Assembly (NCBI GenBank): GCA_030549175.1
Contig: JAUKUA010000005.1
Coordinates: 3,100,001-3,164,000, forward strand
Reading direction: 5' to 3'
From: Lasiosphaeris hirsuta
Lineage: Eukaryota > Ascomycota > Sordariomycetes > Sordariales > Lasiosphaeriaceae
Length of the DNA stretch: 64,000 nt
Every line of letters starts with the position of its first letter. Position 1 is the stretch's first letter. Below, piece by piece: positions 12,447-22,415 of the stretch. The notes beneath the pieces are model-generated. The model did no database searches. It worked only from the letters and a program-made list of their open reading frames with translations, and was not told where the DNA came from. A program made the translations under genes and the position numbers.

Positions 12447-13781
12447 GGCATTCAGTACCGCATATATGATGAGGCTCTGCCCTGCGATACAGAGCTGAAG
12501 GCGTCGGCGAAACCCCCCTGAAGGGGCGCACCTGCCCAGAGCTGAGCATGATCATCAATACTTGTTGTTTGTAGCACACCGCAGGCGATCGAGCGCGACG
12601 AGTGGTCACCTGACGAGGATTTCTACTTACCTACCTAGAACAGCGGCACGCTGCAGAGGAATGCATCCAATTGAGGTCAAACGTAAAAAATTAAAATAAA
12701 AATTCCCACCCGCAACCTTCTCTCGTCGTGCATCGTGAAGTGTGGGGTAACAACCTGGAGAGTCAGGCGACTGAAAGGCTACCAGGCTCGAGCGAAACGG
12801 GCTGACCTGAATCTTACCCGATCACATGTGATTGCTTTCCCGCCCTCGCCTTTCCCTTCCCGCCAGGGTCTTTCACCTGGGGCCCAGCACCCCTGCCTGG
12901 TCAGTCGAAATTCGATCAAATCAGAGCGCCGACGAATGGCAGCAACCGGCGCCTCGCTCGGTTTAGGTGGAGATATTTGCACAGAGTGGGCAAGCAATTG
13001 TGCGAGTCAAAGATGCATGCATCGCATCGCGGCAGCACCTGAGCAGCAGCGAGAGAAGGTCAGCATGGAAGGCGTGCATCATCAGCCCGCACCATGCATG
13101 ATCTTGCAGACGGAGAATGGCTCGAAATACGAGCACTTTCTCCAAACACCGCAAATACCCTCCCTCTGTTAACTTTTTGGTTCGTAGTCGCATCTCTGCC
13201 AGAGGGGAAGAGACCGACAAGAGAGGTTTCCCAATTCGTATCTAGGATTGGCTGAGGATCGTCCCAGGGTTGCCCTTGGCCAAGTCCCCAAGTCCCTAGG
13301 AGAGATCGCTCGCTCCCCCGCGTCCGGTCCACGTCTGTGTCCTTTTTCCACCGTGACATCCACACATTGTCTCATTCCGACAACACATCAACACCAGAGA
13401 AGAGCAGCCGCTGTGTCGCAGTGACGACTCCCTGACCATCGTGTCCGTGACTGCCGTCTGTGTCAGGTCGCCGGGCCCGTGTTTTGTTTCAAATTAGCTG
13501 CCTCGATATCCCTGGCCACGCGGAGTCACCCCTCTACGTGCCGGCCTGCTAAGTGCCAAACCTAACATTACCTACCTTACCTATCCACCCATCGTCTCTC
13601 CTCCAAACTCCCTTAAAACCCCTATCTACCTTCCCAGCTCGGCGCAAACTCTCGCCACCGTTTCGACCGGTTCTTGGAGCGTCATCGGCCTGGGGACAGC
13701 TATTCTATGCATCATACCGCACATTCATCGGGTTCTAACTGAAGAAGAGGGCACTTCCCGCGGCAGAAGCATTCGCACATC
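12447..13781. other. Gene-free stretch; promoter and leader of the INSIG-like gene
   Basis: About 1.3 kb. ORFs such as 12735-13172 (+) and 13060-13365 (-) lie opposite each other and have no recognisable content. The stretch from about 13550 to 13780 is strongly pyrimidine-rich (ACCTTACC, CTCCAAACTCCC), as is typical of a fungal 5' leader. Confidence 0.5.
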
Positions 13782-15125
13782 GTGCCCCAGCCACGCGCTC
13801 ACCAGCTCACCCCAGAAGAACTAATAATGGACTCCAAACCCGGGGAAGGCGGCGGGAGTTCAACCAATGGGCCCCAAATCATCCGCCCGATCCCGCGGCG
13901 GCCCTTCAACAACCTCAACTTCACCTCGCCCACGCCTCCCGACGACGAACCATCGTCCAACCCGCCCACACCACACATCAGCGCCTCGGACCTGCACTTC
14001 CTCGACCCGCGGTACCAGCAGTCCCAGCAACAACACCAGCCGCGAACCCCCAACGACCCTTCTCCCGACTCCCTCACCTACTCAACCTCGTTCATGAACC
14101 TCACCTCGTCCACCCTGTTCGGCATCTACGACGACACCAACACCACATCCACCTCCCCCTGGGGCACCGGCGCCGAGACACCCGTCGCTACCCCCGCTGC
14201 CGCCTTCACCAGCGGCCGCCGGCCCCACGGCGTCGACGATGCTACATACGCTCTGATGCGCGAGCGCTCGACGGGGTCGACGTTGCCGCCGCGGCGGACA
14301 TCTGAGTCATCGTACTTCCCGGCGCTGGTGGTGGAAGACGATGCTGCTGAGGAGCAGCCGTCGAGGGCTACGGTGGCGGCGGCATTGCTGCTGCGGGCGG
14401 TTTTGCTGTTCGTGCTGGGAATGGGGTACGGGGTTCTGGTGACGCGGTTGCCGAGTCGGCGGCAGAGCCATCTGGCGGCGGCGTTTGGCGGGGAGGAGCA
14501 TAGGCTCGAGGGGTTGGACTGGCGGTATCTCGGGTTTTGGGGAGGAGCGGGGGTCGGGCTTGGAAGCTTGCTGCCGTGGTTTGACCGCGTCTGGGAGGAG
14601 ACGTTTGATCGCAGGAGAGGGGGGCTCAGGAGGGCGAAGCAGGGGACCGCGCCCGAGGCCGACTGGGCGCTCGTCGTGCGCGGCATCGGCGCCTTTGTCG
14701 GCATCGTCTTCGCTATCCGCCGCCTCCCCTGGACCTCCACCATGCAGGTCTCCCTCACCCTCGCTCTCGCTAACCCCTTCCTGTGGTACCTTATCGACCG
14801 CTCCAAGCCGGGCTTCCTGCTCTCCGCCACCGTCAGCGTCGCGGGCTCCACCATCCTCATGAGCCTCAACCCCGACGTCATGCCAGCCCCGGCTGGGCTA
14901 CTGTCGGCCGCCAGCTTGGCCGCCCAGGCTAACGAGACCAGCGGGACCAGGATCGCGGCGGGTCAGGGGCGCGCTGCGGGGTTCGCCAGCCAGGAGACGG
15001 TCGAGACAGGCATCTGGATGCTTAGCGTGCTGTTTTGCAGCTGCGTGTGTTTTGGGAACATTGGGCGGAGGCTGGCACTCAACAAATCTGCAGCGATACG
15101 TGGGCGCTGGGGTGGCGTGAGATGA
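13782..15125 (+). CDS. INSIG-domain protein (ER sterol-sensing regulator family)
   Basis: A single exon of 447 residues, or 432 if the in-frame Met at 13827 (MDSKPGEGG) is the start. The N-terminal 190 residues are Pro/Ser/Thr-rich and carry short motifs familiar from fungal INSIG proteins: IIRPIPRRPF near the start and a SFMNLTSSTLFGIY block. The C-terminal half has about six hydrophobic segments. The first is AAALLLRAVLLFVLGMGYGV; later ones include LGFWGGAGVGLGSLLPWFD and the WALVVRGIGAFVGIVFAIRR stretch, then a final helix near residues 412-435. The topology matches insulin-induced gene proteins, which in yeast and animals bind HMG-CoA reductase or SCAP in the ER. The role in sterol homeostasis is inferred from family membership. 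No intron is needed. Confidence 0.75.
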   Translation: MPQPRAHQLTPEELIMDSKPGEGGGSSTNGPQIIRPIPRRPFNNLNFTSPTPPDDEPSSNPPTPHISASDLHFLDPRYQQSQQQHQPRTPNDPSPDSLTYSTSFMNLTSSTLFGIYDDTNTTSTSPWGTGAETPVATPAAAFTSGRRPHGVDDATYALMRERSTGSTLPPRRTSESSYFPALVVEDDAAEEQPSRATVAAALLLRAVLLFVLGMGYGVLVTRLPSRRQSHLAAAFGGEEHRLEGLDWRYLGFWGGAGVGLGSLLPWFDRVWEETFDRRRGGLRRAKQGTAPEADWALVVRGIGAFVGIVFAIRRLPWTSTMQVSLTLALANPFLWYLIDRSKPGFLLSATVSVAGSTILMSLNPDVMPAPAGLLSAASLAAQANETSGTRIAAGQGRAAGFASQETVETGIWMLSVLFCSCVCFGNIGRRLALNKSAAIRGRWGGVR

Positions 15126-15987
15126 TGTATTATTGTTTTTTTTTTTGGTTTTTTTGGGGGGTTGTTGTACACTGTATCACTTGCATTCTGGGAGGAAGGG
15201 GGTCTTTCGGGGTTTAGGATTGGAAAACTGATTGTATGGATCATCTATCATGGGGAAAATCTACTTTATGGGTGTGGTAGAGGTGGGGGGTTAATAGCAG
15301 CTCATCTCTCTCGGGTCGGAATTGATGGGACAAAGGGAAGTTGCAAAATGAAATACGAGCCGGTGATAACTGGACTCTACGGGACATGTGTGTTGCGATG
15401 TGGGTCATTGTCTTGATTGTGCATACTCGGCGGTCCCAACTTGGCGGGTGCTTATGATGATGGTCGATTGGTAAGGTCTGTTGGGTTGTTGTCGTACATT
15501 CCGGGCGTTATTGTGCATCTAGTGCGGTCCAGGAGGATTGAGATGTCACAATGAATCGGCGCGGTGGTAGTTAGGTAAGTTATATGTATATTCCCGGCTC
15601 CTCCCTCTTCCTCCCCTTCCTAATTGCTCCGCCGCAAGGCCTCTGCACATTCGCTGGCTCTACTTATTCATGACGAAGGGCGGTTGGTCCGGGAGGATCG
15701 TGGGTCTGCGTATGTCTCGGAAATCCTGGTCAGCGGAGTCCTCACTGTTTTGCTGATTCGTCGTGGGGTTGTAAGTCGGGGGGTTTTTTGGTTGGTTAGG
15801 CTTCTAATCCTTTTGCAGACTGCAACAATGCGGACAGGAGTGGAACGGTTTTGGATGAAGTTGCTTGGATGGGATTGGGTTGTTGCCTGGCTGTGTTTGC
15901 GGCAAGGTGGTGTTTGTTGCAGGTTGCTTGCACCTTGGTGGTCCTTGGCTACCTTCCATCTGGTCTCCAGACTAGGCGGTTGACGAT
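15126..15987. other. 3' flank of the INSIG-like gene
   Basis: Begins with a T-rich block (15134-15170) just after the stop, plausibly part of the 3' UTR. The opposed ORFs at 15624-15983 (+) and 15668-16012 (-) are not convincing. Nothing else was recognised. Confidence 0.5.
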
Positions 15988-16245
15988 GGCCAGGTGGTGT
16001 AGTCGGTAGCACGCCAGCCCCGTCGCATTACCTATCCGTATCCGGATGCAAAGACGTCCACGGTGCGGCCACGCAGCCACGCTCTTGATGCATCACTGGA
16101 GTCGTGGACTTAGATGACTTGACACCCTCTGGACAAAGTCAAAACGTATCACCTCGAGAAAAATATAGGCACAATGGCTAGATATGATCATGTGGCGTGG
16201 TTGTCAGTCCCGGTTCGGACCCGGGCCAGGTAACATCACATTTTT
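15988..16245 (+). repeat. tRNA-like Pol III unit 1 (degenerate, SINE-like)
   Basis: Starts GGCCAGG-TGGTGTAGTCGGTAGCACG, a tRNA 5' half with an A box (TGGTGTAGTCGG, 15995-16006). About 210 bp later comes a perfect T-arm, CCCGG-TTCGGAC-CCGGG (16209-16225), holding the B box, and then T5 at 16241. The two halves are too far apart for a normal tRNA. It shares its 5' half and T-arm style with unit 3, so the two look like copies of one tRNA-derived element. Confidence 0.5.
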
Positions 16246-16344
16246 GGCACTTTTTGCTTTTTCCCCTTAGTCTTCTTTCTCGTCTCACGAATAAAGGCCT
16301 CTCCCAATTCCAGCTTTTCATATCCCTACAAACCCCCAGCTAAC

Positions 16345-16635
16345 CAATGTGGTCGAGTAAAATGGTCAGTTAGCATACTCGCTCAACTTATCGTCCCCAG
16401 CACGTCGACTTGGCGGAGGCACTCCATTTCGCGAATTTCTAGTAGGAACCGACGCGCCCTCCTGAATGTGTTCAATGGCACCGGGCCATGACTCCAGCTT
16501 GTAATCCTACGCATGACTTCAATCTGGCTTCGCTTTAGTTAGCTTGATAACATGGATATTAACGAGACTGTAGGCATGTAGAGGCGTCGGTCCGTCCCAG
16601 CTCGAACCTGGGCCAGCGCGGTAACACTCCCTTTT
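16345..16635 (+). repeat. tRNA-like Pol III unit 2 (degenerate, SINE-like)
   Basis: A clear T-arm, CCCAG-CTCGAAC-CTGGG, lies at 16596-16612, followed by a GCGCGGTAACAC flank and T4 at 16632. The matching 5' half is weak: an A-box-like stretch begins near 16349 (TGTGGTCGAG, then ATGGTCAGTTAGCA). The distance between the two halves, about 245 bp, resembles units 1 and 3. Confidence 0.35.
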
Positions 16636-16759
16636 AACCGACCGGGTGGTCTTCTCTATATGCCCCTTATGTGACTAGTTCGACAAACAACATCAACGAG
16701 GCGGCATGTAGCAGGCGGCATATGGGCTAGTGCAATTTGGTCTTCCATCAGCCCTATAC

Positions 16760-16999
16760 GGCCCGGTGGTGTAGATGGGGTGTAGATGGTCAGCACGACA
16801 CTCACGAGATTGTCCCATTTTCAATTACCAATCTGTTCGCGCTGACAGGCGCCTTGGGTCGGAGTCACAGACGAAGTTCCGTGGTAATCCTGGGAATAGG
16901 TCCAGTGTTGCACATGTTGCATAGGTTGGCTCATACCGCTGGCCTTCTCCTGAACTGTCGGTCCTAGTTCGACTCTGGGCCGGGCACCGTCGTTTTTTT
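16760..16999 (+). repeat. tRNA-like Pol III unit 3 (SINE-like)
   Basis: The 5' half is GGCCCGG-TGGTGTAGATGG, with an internal duplication of GGTGTAGATGG and then TCAGCACG. The 3' half, near 16963-16986, has the T-arm CCTAG-TTCGACT-CTGGG followed by CCGGGCA, which pairs with six of the seven 5' bases GGCCCGG. T7 follows at 16993-16999. The A-to-B-box distance is about 200 bp. It is the best preserved of the three units. Confidence 0.5.
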
Positions 17000-17551
17000 A
17001 ATTTTATTCCCAGTCCTCTGTTTGGCTAGCTGCTGGCTAGCCACTCACACTCCGCCCTAACAACAACCTTTTCCCGTAGACTGAGTGAGGCCCGTATATA
17101 TACAGCCAATACTAGTACAGCCGGCTGGCCGCAAGCATAAAGCGGCTTACATATTGCTCAGGTTTGTTCATCTGATGTTTTGCTTAGTTTTAAATATCAT
17201 GATGACGACCCTTCGGTACAGTCGATGGATGGCCGGCGTGTCGAATTTTCCGTCTTGGGGTCCAGAAGTATATCACGATGTTCATTTACGCTGCGTTTCG
17301 ATATTGCACCGATGATGGGAGCTTGTTAGTAATTATTTAAGCGGTTCTGTTGGCGGGCTCAACATTTCTTCAGTGATAGATCCTGAACTCGCAGATAGTA
17401 TGTCAGGTTAAGGGATGAGCAGATGTCCCCAAGTTAATGGTGATAACCCAGTCTCGAAGTGACGCTGGCCAGCAAAAATACGGCATGTAGCCCACCAGTG
17501 GGGCTACTTGCATAGGCAGAATTTTGGAGCACACTCCTCAGCAAATCAACA
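17000..17551. other. Spacer between the tRNA-like array and tRNA-Val
   Basis: About 550 bp. The ORF 17085-17315 (+) has no recognisable content. The sequence is relatively AT-rich. Nothing else was recognised. Confidence 0.4.
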
Positions 17552-17625
17552 GGTCGCATGGTGTAGTTGGTTATCACGTCAGTCTAACACACTGAAGGTC
17601 CTCAGTTCAATCCTGAGTGCGATCA
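17552..17625 (+). tRNA. tRNA-Val (anticodon AAC)
   Basis: A full cloverleaf without an intron. The acceptor GGTCGCA pairs with TGCGATC (one G-T). The D-arm region is GTGT...TCAC. The anticodon arm is TCAGT-CTAACAC-ACTGA, with AAC at positions 34-36. The T-arm is CTCAG-TTCAATC-CTGAG and the discriminator base is A. A T5 run at 17638-17642 is a good Pol III terminator. AAC reads the GUU/GUC valine codons (by A34 to inosine). Confidence 0.95.
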
Positions 17626-17708
17626 CACACAGATGCGTTTTTGGTGATCAATTCACCGACGTCCCCCTTTTCCCGGCGAATCCCGTTTCTGTTTGACTTT
17701 TTGCTTAT

Positions 17709-18275
17709 CTACAGTTCTGAGATTGGCTCAAATGCATCCATAACAGCCTTGGACTTGGCCTTGACTTCATCACCAAAGTCAATGGGTGACAGCCCCATCA
17801 TCATCAACATCATGGACTGCTTTTCCTCATTGACCATCAAATTGGCCGTACTCGACCGCGTAAACACATCACGCATGAACTCACGCGCCTTATCTGGCTG
17901 GGGGGCTGCTGCAGGGCAACAAGCACAAAAGTGTACCACTGATCAGCTCTCAACTTCAACACATACCGCATCTCACTGCAAAAAGCTAGTGGAAACAGAC
18001 AGAAACAACTCAACCCCACTGGGCCGATAGTCAACAATCTGCTCGGGGAAGCGTATCGGACGGCCAGCCTCGACGTTGTCCAGCTCCGAGACGATGTACT
18101 TGGTACGCATGACAAAGTCCCACATGTGGAACATGGTGGGGTGCCGGTTGGGCGCCTGCATCTTGGGATGGCTGGTGATGGCACCGGCGAGGTCCTCGAG
18201 CCTCGCCTCGATCTCCTTCCGGATGGAGATGTCCGGGAGCACGCTGGCGCTAGCCGTTGGGTTGGCGGTGGGCAT
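17709..18275 (-). CDS. Small conserved-looking protein of unknown function, intron structure uncertain
   Basis: Exon 1 runs from the ATG at 18275 to about 18020. It encodes MPTANPTASASVLPDISIRK, then a helical block containing HPTMFHMWDFVMRTKYIVSE and RFPEQIVDYR. The last exon is 17709-17908, containing PQPDKAREFMRDVF and ending AFEPISEL. Phase arithmetic allows a direct join (GTGGGG donor, CTGCAG acceptor; 151 residues). It also allows a 9-nt micro-exon at 17967-17975 flanked by TTTTTGCAG and GTATGT, giving 154 residues. The second option uses better splice signals. I do not recognise the family. The peptide has many charged and amphipathic helical stretches, no signal peptide and no membrane segment. 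tRNA-Val sits just downstream in the opposite direction. Confidence 0.55.
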
Positions 18276-19829
18276 TTTGGGTTGCTGTCCGTGTTGGGTG
18301 CGTGTTAGTGGGCGCTAGTCAGGGGCAGGAGAGGTCTATTCGTTTGGGGTCCGGATACCTCAAGGTACTTGATCGAGTCTTGGGGTGAAGGTTCTGGCTA
18401 GTTTGAGTTTCTCCCTTCTCGAGACCATCTGCAGGAATCTTTCGAGCCTGGGATGCATCGCATTCCCCCTCTCGAGATTTTGCTAGTTTTGGGTCGGTCG
18501 ATTTCATAGTTGCTTTTGCCAGCAGTTGACAGCTGGCAGCCGTCACCTACATGATTCAAAATCCGGATGCACATATCCGTACATCATGTGCAGTACTTTT
18601 GCGCCTAACTCGAGCTCCTAATGCTGCCCCCTAGAAAGATCGTGTGGAAAGTGTGCAAAGTAACAGTAGCACACGTTGAACAGCCTCGCATGCCTGCAGC
18701 CGGGGTTGAAGCTGGGGAGTGCTACATAGGATCGAGACGCCCCAATATCAATTACACCAACGGGTCCGGGGTCACGCTAAACCACGCCAGGCAAGGGCTG
18801 AATCTACACTACTACGATAACGGTTCTCCCAAAGTCTCATCAAGTTCCCAAATCTTTGACCTCCTGCCTCCGTCAGCCAACAAGATGCAAGCCACGAGGC
18901 TAGAAACGGTGTCATCGTTGCTCGATCGGGCTGGGGGCAATTGCATCTCGGAGGGCTACTACAAAGAGAGACGTTTGGTGCAGACGCTAAGCGTCATTCT
19001 CATCGTCGCAATCGCCCCAAATCGTTGACGATGCCAAGTCTCGACCAAAGAGGCGATCTGACTCCGCATATTAGTAGCTTTCAGAACCGCTGTTTCGCCC
19101 TGATGCCACGCTTAATATCAGCTGGGATCCGGCAACAAAAAGCCGCACCTTCTCCCGTCGTCTGGGGATGTTGACTCAGTCGGGTGATTCTTTGGCGGGA
19201 AGCAGCACGCTAGCTTGATAGATGATGGCATGAGTAACACTAACACAGACTCTCGTTTATGTCATGACCGGTATCGAGATAATCTGGGAAGGAGCGACTG
19301 GGCAAGCCGTCGATCCAGCGCCCTTTCCACGGGGCTTGCCCCACCATTCGGGCTTCTTGGTTAGCGCGCAATGCCTCCCGTCCCGGACTGTTGCACTTGT
19401 GCATTATTCTTTCTGTCTCCTGCACTCTTTCCTGCGCTCTTTCCTGCACTCCGTCTTGGCTGCTCACTGCGTGATGACCGCCTTACATATCCCAGATGAC
19501 AACTTGAGCTGATTTAGAATTTCCCTCTTTGCTCAACCGTAACAACTTCAAACCTCCCATGAATTGCCCACTATCTTGTTCCCAGCCCCGATCGTCAATC
19601 GAACACCCATGCCAACACACACACCACCCCGAACCGTCATTGAGCCACCCACCCTACACACTTTAATCTGTGGAATTTGTAGTGGATATGTCTCGACCGC
19701 AAGTGCATCGCTAGAAAGTACCCTAACCCACCATTTGCGCCTCACCAATCGACCCTTTTCTGTTGTCGCAAAACCGTTTGGGATCCCGCAATCGCGCCAT
19801 ATCTCAACCGCCAGACCGCCATCCTAACT

Positions 19830-19862
<33 letters not shown>

Positions 19863-20059
19863 AAGCCCCATTTGCGTCACGCGTCGATAGCATTTAGCAA
19901 TTTTTTTTTCTTCGCTCGGCGAACAAAGCTCTAGGTGTCTCCGATATTGCGCATGCCCGTCAACCTTGTGGAATCGCCGCTGCGCCTATCTCGCAGCAAA
20001 CCCCTGACATCATTCATGCACCCAGCTGCAGACCGGGCCACTCCGGTATCGCAGAGTTA
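18276..20059. other. Gene-free stretch; upstream region of the RING-LON gene
   Basis: About 1.8 kb. The 135-codon ORF at 18621-19028 (+) and several minus-strand ORFs show no domain, and I leave them out. The last 500 bp are pyrimidine-rich and include a CT microsatellite; this is probably the promoter and leader of the next gene. Confidence 0.5.
19831..19860 (+). repeat. (CT)15 microsatellite
   Basis: Fifteen CT dinucleotides about 200 bp before the ATG of the RING-LON gene. Pyrimidine tracts are common at fungal transcription start regions, so it may be part of the core promoter. Confidence 0.9.
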
Positions 20060-21709
20060 ATGTCCTCAACTCAGGCGCACGGAATCCAGGTGGACAGGAC
20101 ATCCACGGAACCGCAACCGCTAAGCGGAGAGGAAGAGATCAAAGTCCCCATTGACGAGAGCCAAACCTCGCCCGAGCAGATCCGCCAAGTCGTCCGGCTG
20201 ATACAATGCCAAATCTGCTCACTTCCCTTACGGGACCCCTTCATTCTCCCGTGCGGTAGGACAATCTGCAAAAAGTGTCTGCCCAGGACACATGAGCGCG
20301 ACAGCATTTCCTTCTTCGCAACACCGGATAGGTTGCAGGGCATATGGTGTTCGTTCCCTGAATGCGCCAAGGAACATGCTGTAGGAGACTGCAGTCCCGA
20401 TGTTGCCCTCGCCAGGGTCCTTGCCGGCGTGGAGGCTGAGTTGAGAAAGGGGATGGAAGCGGCGCTGGGCTCTGAGGTATCCACCCACATCGTGACGAGG
20501 GACCAGTGGGAGGAAGCTGGTGTTCCGTCGCTGAGGAGACCCGAGACCACCTCGGTGCTCCTGAAGGGCGGAAGACTGCTCGCAACCTACACCATGGCTC
20601 AGATGGGAGAGCTAAAATACGACACCGAGGTGGCCTACACGCGCCCTCTGACAGACGGCCAAGCGACCCTAGACACCGCAGTCCTTGCCCAGGTAAAGGA
20701 GGCGGCGAGAAGCGAGGCAGATTGTCAAATATGCTATGCCCTCTTCTACGATCCCGTCACGACGCCTTGTGGTCACACCTTCTGCCGCTCCTGCCTCCAG
20801 CGCGTATTAGACCACGCGAAGTACTGCCCCGTATGTCGCCGTGGCCTGTCCATACAACCCGTCGGCAATACCGACTCTTGCCCTTCTAATCTTTTTCCTT
20901 CGAACCTGCTGCTATCCAAAATGATCGCCTATTTTTGGGCAGACCTGCTAGAAGAGCGAAGACTAGCCGTCATCGCCGAGGGCCTTCATAGCGGGAACCG
21001 AGACTATGATATCGCAGTGTTTGTGTGCACCCTGTCATTTCCGACGATGCCTACGTTTTTACACGTCTTCGAGCCGAGGTATCGGCTCATGATACGTCGC
21101 GCTCTAGAAGGCGATCGGACCTTTGGCATGGTTTCATACAGCGGCAGCGGCTTCGTGGAACTGGGTACTCGTCTCCGCATTGTAAACGTCGAGTTCTTTC
21201 CCGACGGGCGGAGCTTGGTTGAAACCATCGGCACATCGAGATTTCGTATTATCGAGCATGATAACCTCGACGGATACGTGGTGGCTAAGATACGAACCAT
21301 CAATGACGTCAGCATATCTGAAGAAGAGGAAATGGAGGCCACCGAGGTTCGAAGAGGCCGAAGCAACAGCGCCGCGGTGGATTCTGTCGCTGGCTCTGTG
21401 TCGCCACGCCGAAATGGATTCCCGACGAATCGCGCCGAGGTTGAAACGGCCGCGACAAGCACACTAATGGCCTTTGGGGCTGACTTTGTTCAGCGGATGC
21501 AGCATCAGAGTGTGGGGTGGCTAACGGCCCAGATTCTTGAGATATACGGAGATTGCCCCGATGATCCAGCAATATTCCCATGGTGGTTCGCCAATATCCT
21601 CCCGGTTAGAGACTCGGAGAAGTATCGGTTGCTCAACACCACCAGTGTGCGGGAAAGGCTGAAGATCTGTTGCGGGTGGATCTTTGAGTGGGAGAGAAAT
21701 TCATGGTAA
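20060..21709 (+). CDS. RING-RING-LON domain protein (LONRF-like, putative E3 ligase)
   Basis: A single exon of 549 residues. An N-terminal degenerate RING starts at about residue 50 (CQICSLPLRDPFILPCGRTI, then KKC and a later CSFPEC pair). A classic C3HC4 RING spans about 222-262 (CQICYALFYDPVTTPCGHTF, CRSC, CPVCRRG). A Lon N-terminal (LAN/PUA-like) domain starts at about 318 with FLHVFEPRYRLMIRRALEGD and runs to the C-terminus, ending SVRERLKICCGWIFEWE. This order matches LONRF-type proteins of animals and fungi, thought to be ubiquitin ligases in which the Lon domain recognises substrate. There is no AAA or protease part, so it is not a Lon protease. The ATG at 20060 is the first in the open frame. 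Confidence 0.88.
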   Translation: MSSTQAHGIQVDRTSTEPQPLSGEEEIKVPIDESQTSPEQIRQVVRLIQCQICSLPLRDPFILPCGRTICKKCLPRTHERDSISFFATPDRLQGIWCSFPECAKEHAVGDCSPDVALARVLAGVEAELRKGMEAALGSEVSTHIVTRDQWEEAGVPSLRRPETTSVLLKGGRLLATYTMAQMGELKYDTEVAYTRPLTDGQATLDTAVLAQVKEAARSEADCQICYALFYDPVTTPCGHTFCRSCLQRVLDHAKYCPVCRRGLSIQPVGNTDSCPSNLFPSNLLLSKMIAYFWADLLEERRLAVIAEGLHSGNRDYDIAVFVCTLSFPTMPTFLHVFEPRYRLMIRRALEGDRTFGMVSYSGSGFVELGTRLRIVNVEFFPDGRSLVETIGTSRFRIIEHDNLDGYVVAKIRTINDVSISEEEEMEATEVRRGRSNSAAVDSVAGSVSPRRNGFPTNRAEVETAATSTLMAFGADFVQRMQHQSVGWLTAQILEIYGDCPDDPAIFPWWFANILPVRDSEKYRLLNTTSVRERLKICCGWIFEWERNSW

Positions 21710-22326
21710 GATCCCTCGCATCCCCCATCTATATTTCCCGTCCTGCCTCGTGTAGCTGCATCGGCTCGGGCAGAGCCCATGAACCTTGAACCGTCTGCTT
21801 GAGAACTACCCATTTCTTACCGGCCCGGATTTTCTGTCCCCACACAAGACAGTGGCAGGGCGCCCAAGCTGATGATTTTGGCACCTCAGACCGACATGTA
21901 TTGACGGGCTATCCTAGGTCCTTTTCATCTTGTAGCGTAATGTGACCGGGAGCGCATGTGGCGTTTTCATATGGGACTTTTGACTTGGGGTTTTAAGACT
22001 TAGCATTCGATTCAGCATTTGCATGGCGCGGAGAGTTGGTACTATTTATAGGAAGATACCTCTTAGGGTCGTATTTTTAAGTGGTATATTTACAAGTTGA
22101 TTGAAAGTGTGAAAGTATAGTGGATGGTGTTTCGAGACTGTTTTGTTGATGTTGTGAGTGTGATGCTATGCCGTTGCGTGTTGTAGAGACAGAGGCTCAG
22201 TTGGTTGAGCTGTAAGGGAGTGTGTGCGTTGCCCAGCTTGGAGGGACAGTAGGCAACGAAAATGACTCGAGAATAAGTAACAGCAAAAATGAATAAGAGA
22301 TGACAAGTTGGCAAAATAGTAGTTTT
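21710..22326. other. 3' spacer between the RING-LON gene and tRNA-Arg
   Basis: About 600 bp, AT-richer towards 22100. It holds the 3' UTR of the RING-LON gene and the terminator side of tRNA-Arg. No gene was recognised. Confidence 0.5.
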
Positions 22327-22415
22327 CGACCCACGTGCGGCTCGAACGCACAATCTTCTGAGTTAATGATCTCTTGTAACCGAAATCAGACGCCTTACCA
22401 TTTGGCCAGCGGGCC
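22327..22415 (-). tRNA. tRNA-Arg (anticodon TCG) with a 17-nt intron
   Basis: Read on the minus strand, the acceptor GGCCCGC pairs with GTGGGTC (two G-T). The D-arm GGCCAAATGGTAAGGC region follows. The anticodon arm is TCTGA ... TCAGA with TCG at positions 34-36. A 17-nt intron, TTACAAGAGATCATTAA, lies directly after position 37, the canonical site. The T-arm is GTGCG-TTCGAGC-CGCAC and the discriminator is G. The mature tRNA is 72 nt. A TTTT terminator lies a few bases downstream. UCG reads CGA and CGG arginine codons. Confidence 0.9.

Noticed and set aside
15988..16233. A single functional tRNA gene with a long intron
   Set aside because: The 5' GGCCAGG does not pair with the 3' CCAGGTA and no anticodon stem can be formed, so I call it a degenerate tRNA-like unit.
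18621..19028. 135-codon ORF (+)
   Set aside because: No domain or intron signals; no conserved-looking block.
20060..21709. Lon protease
   Set aside because: Only the LON substrate-binding domain is present, with RING fingers in front; no AAA+ or protease domain.
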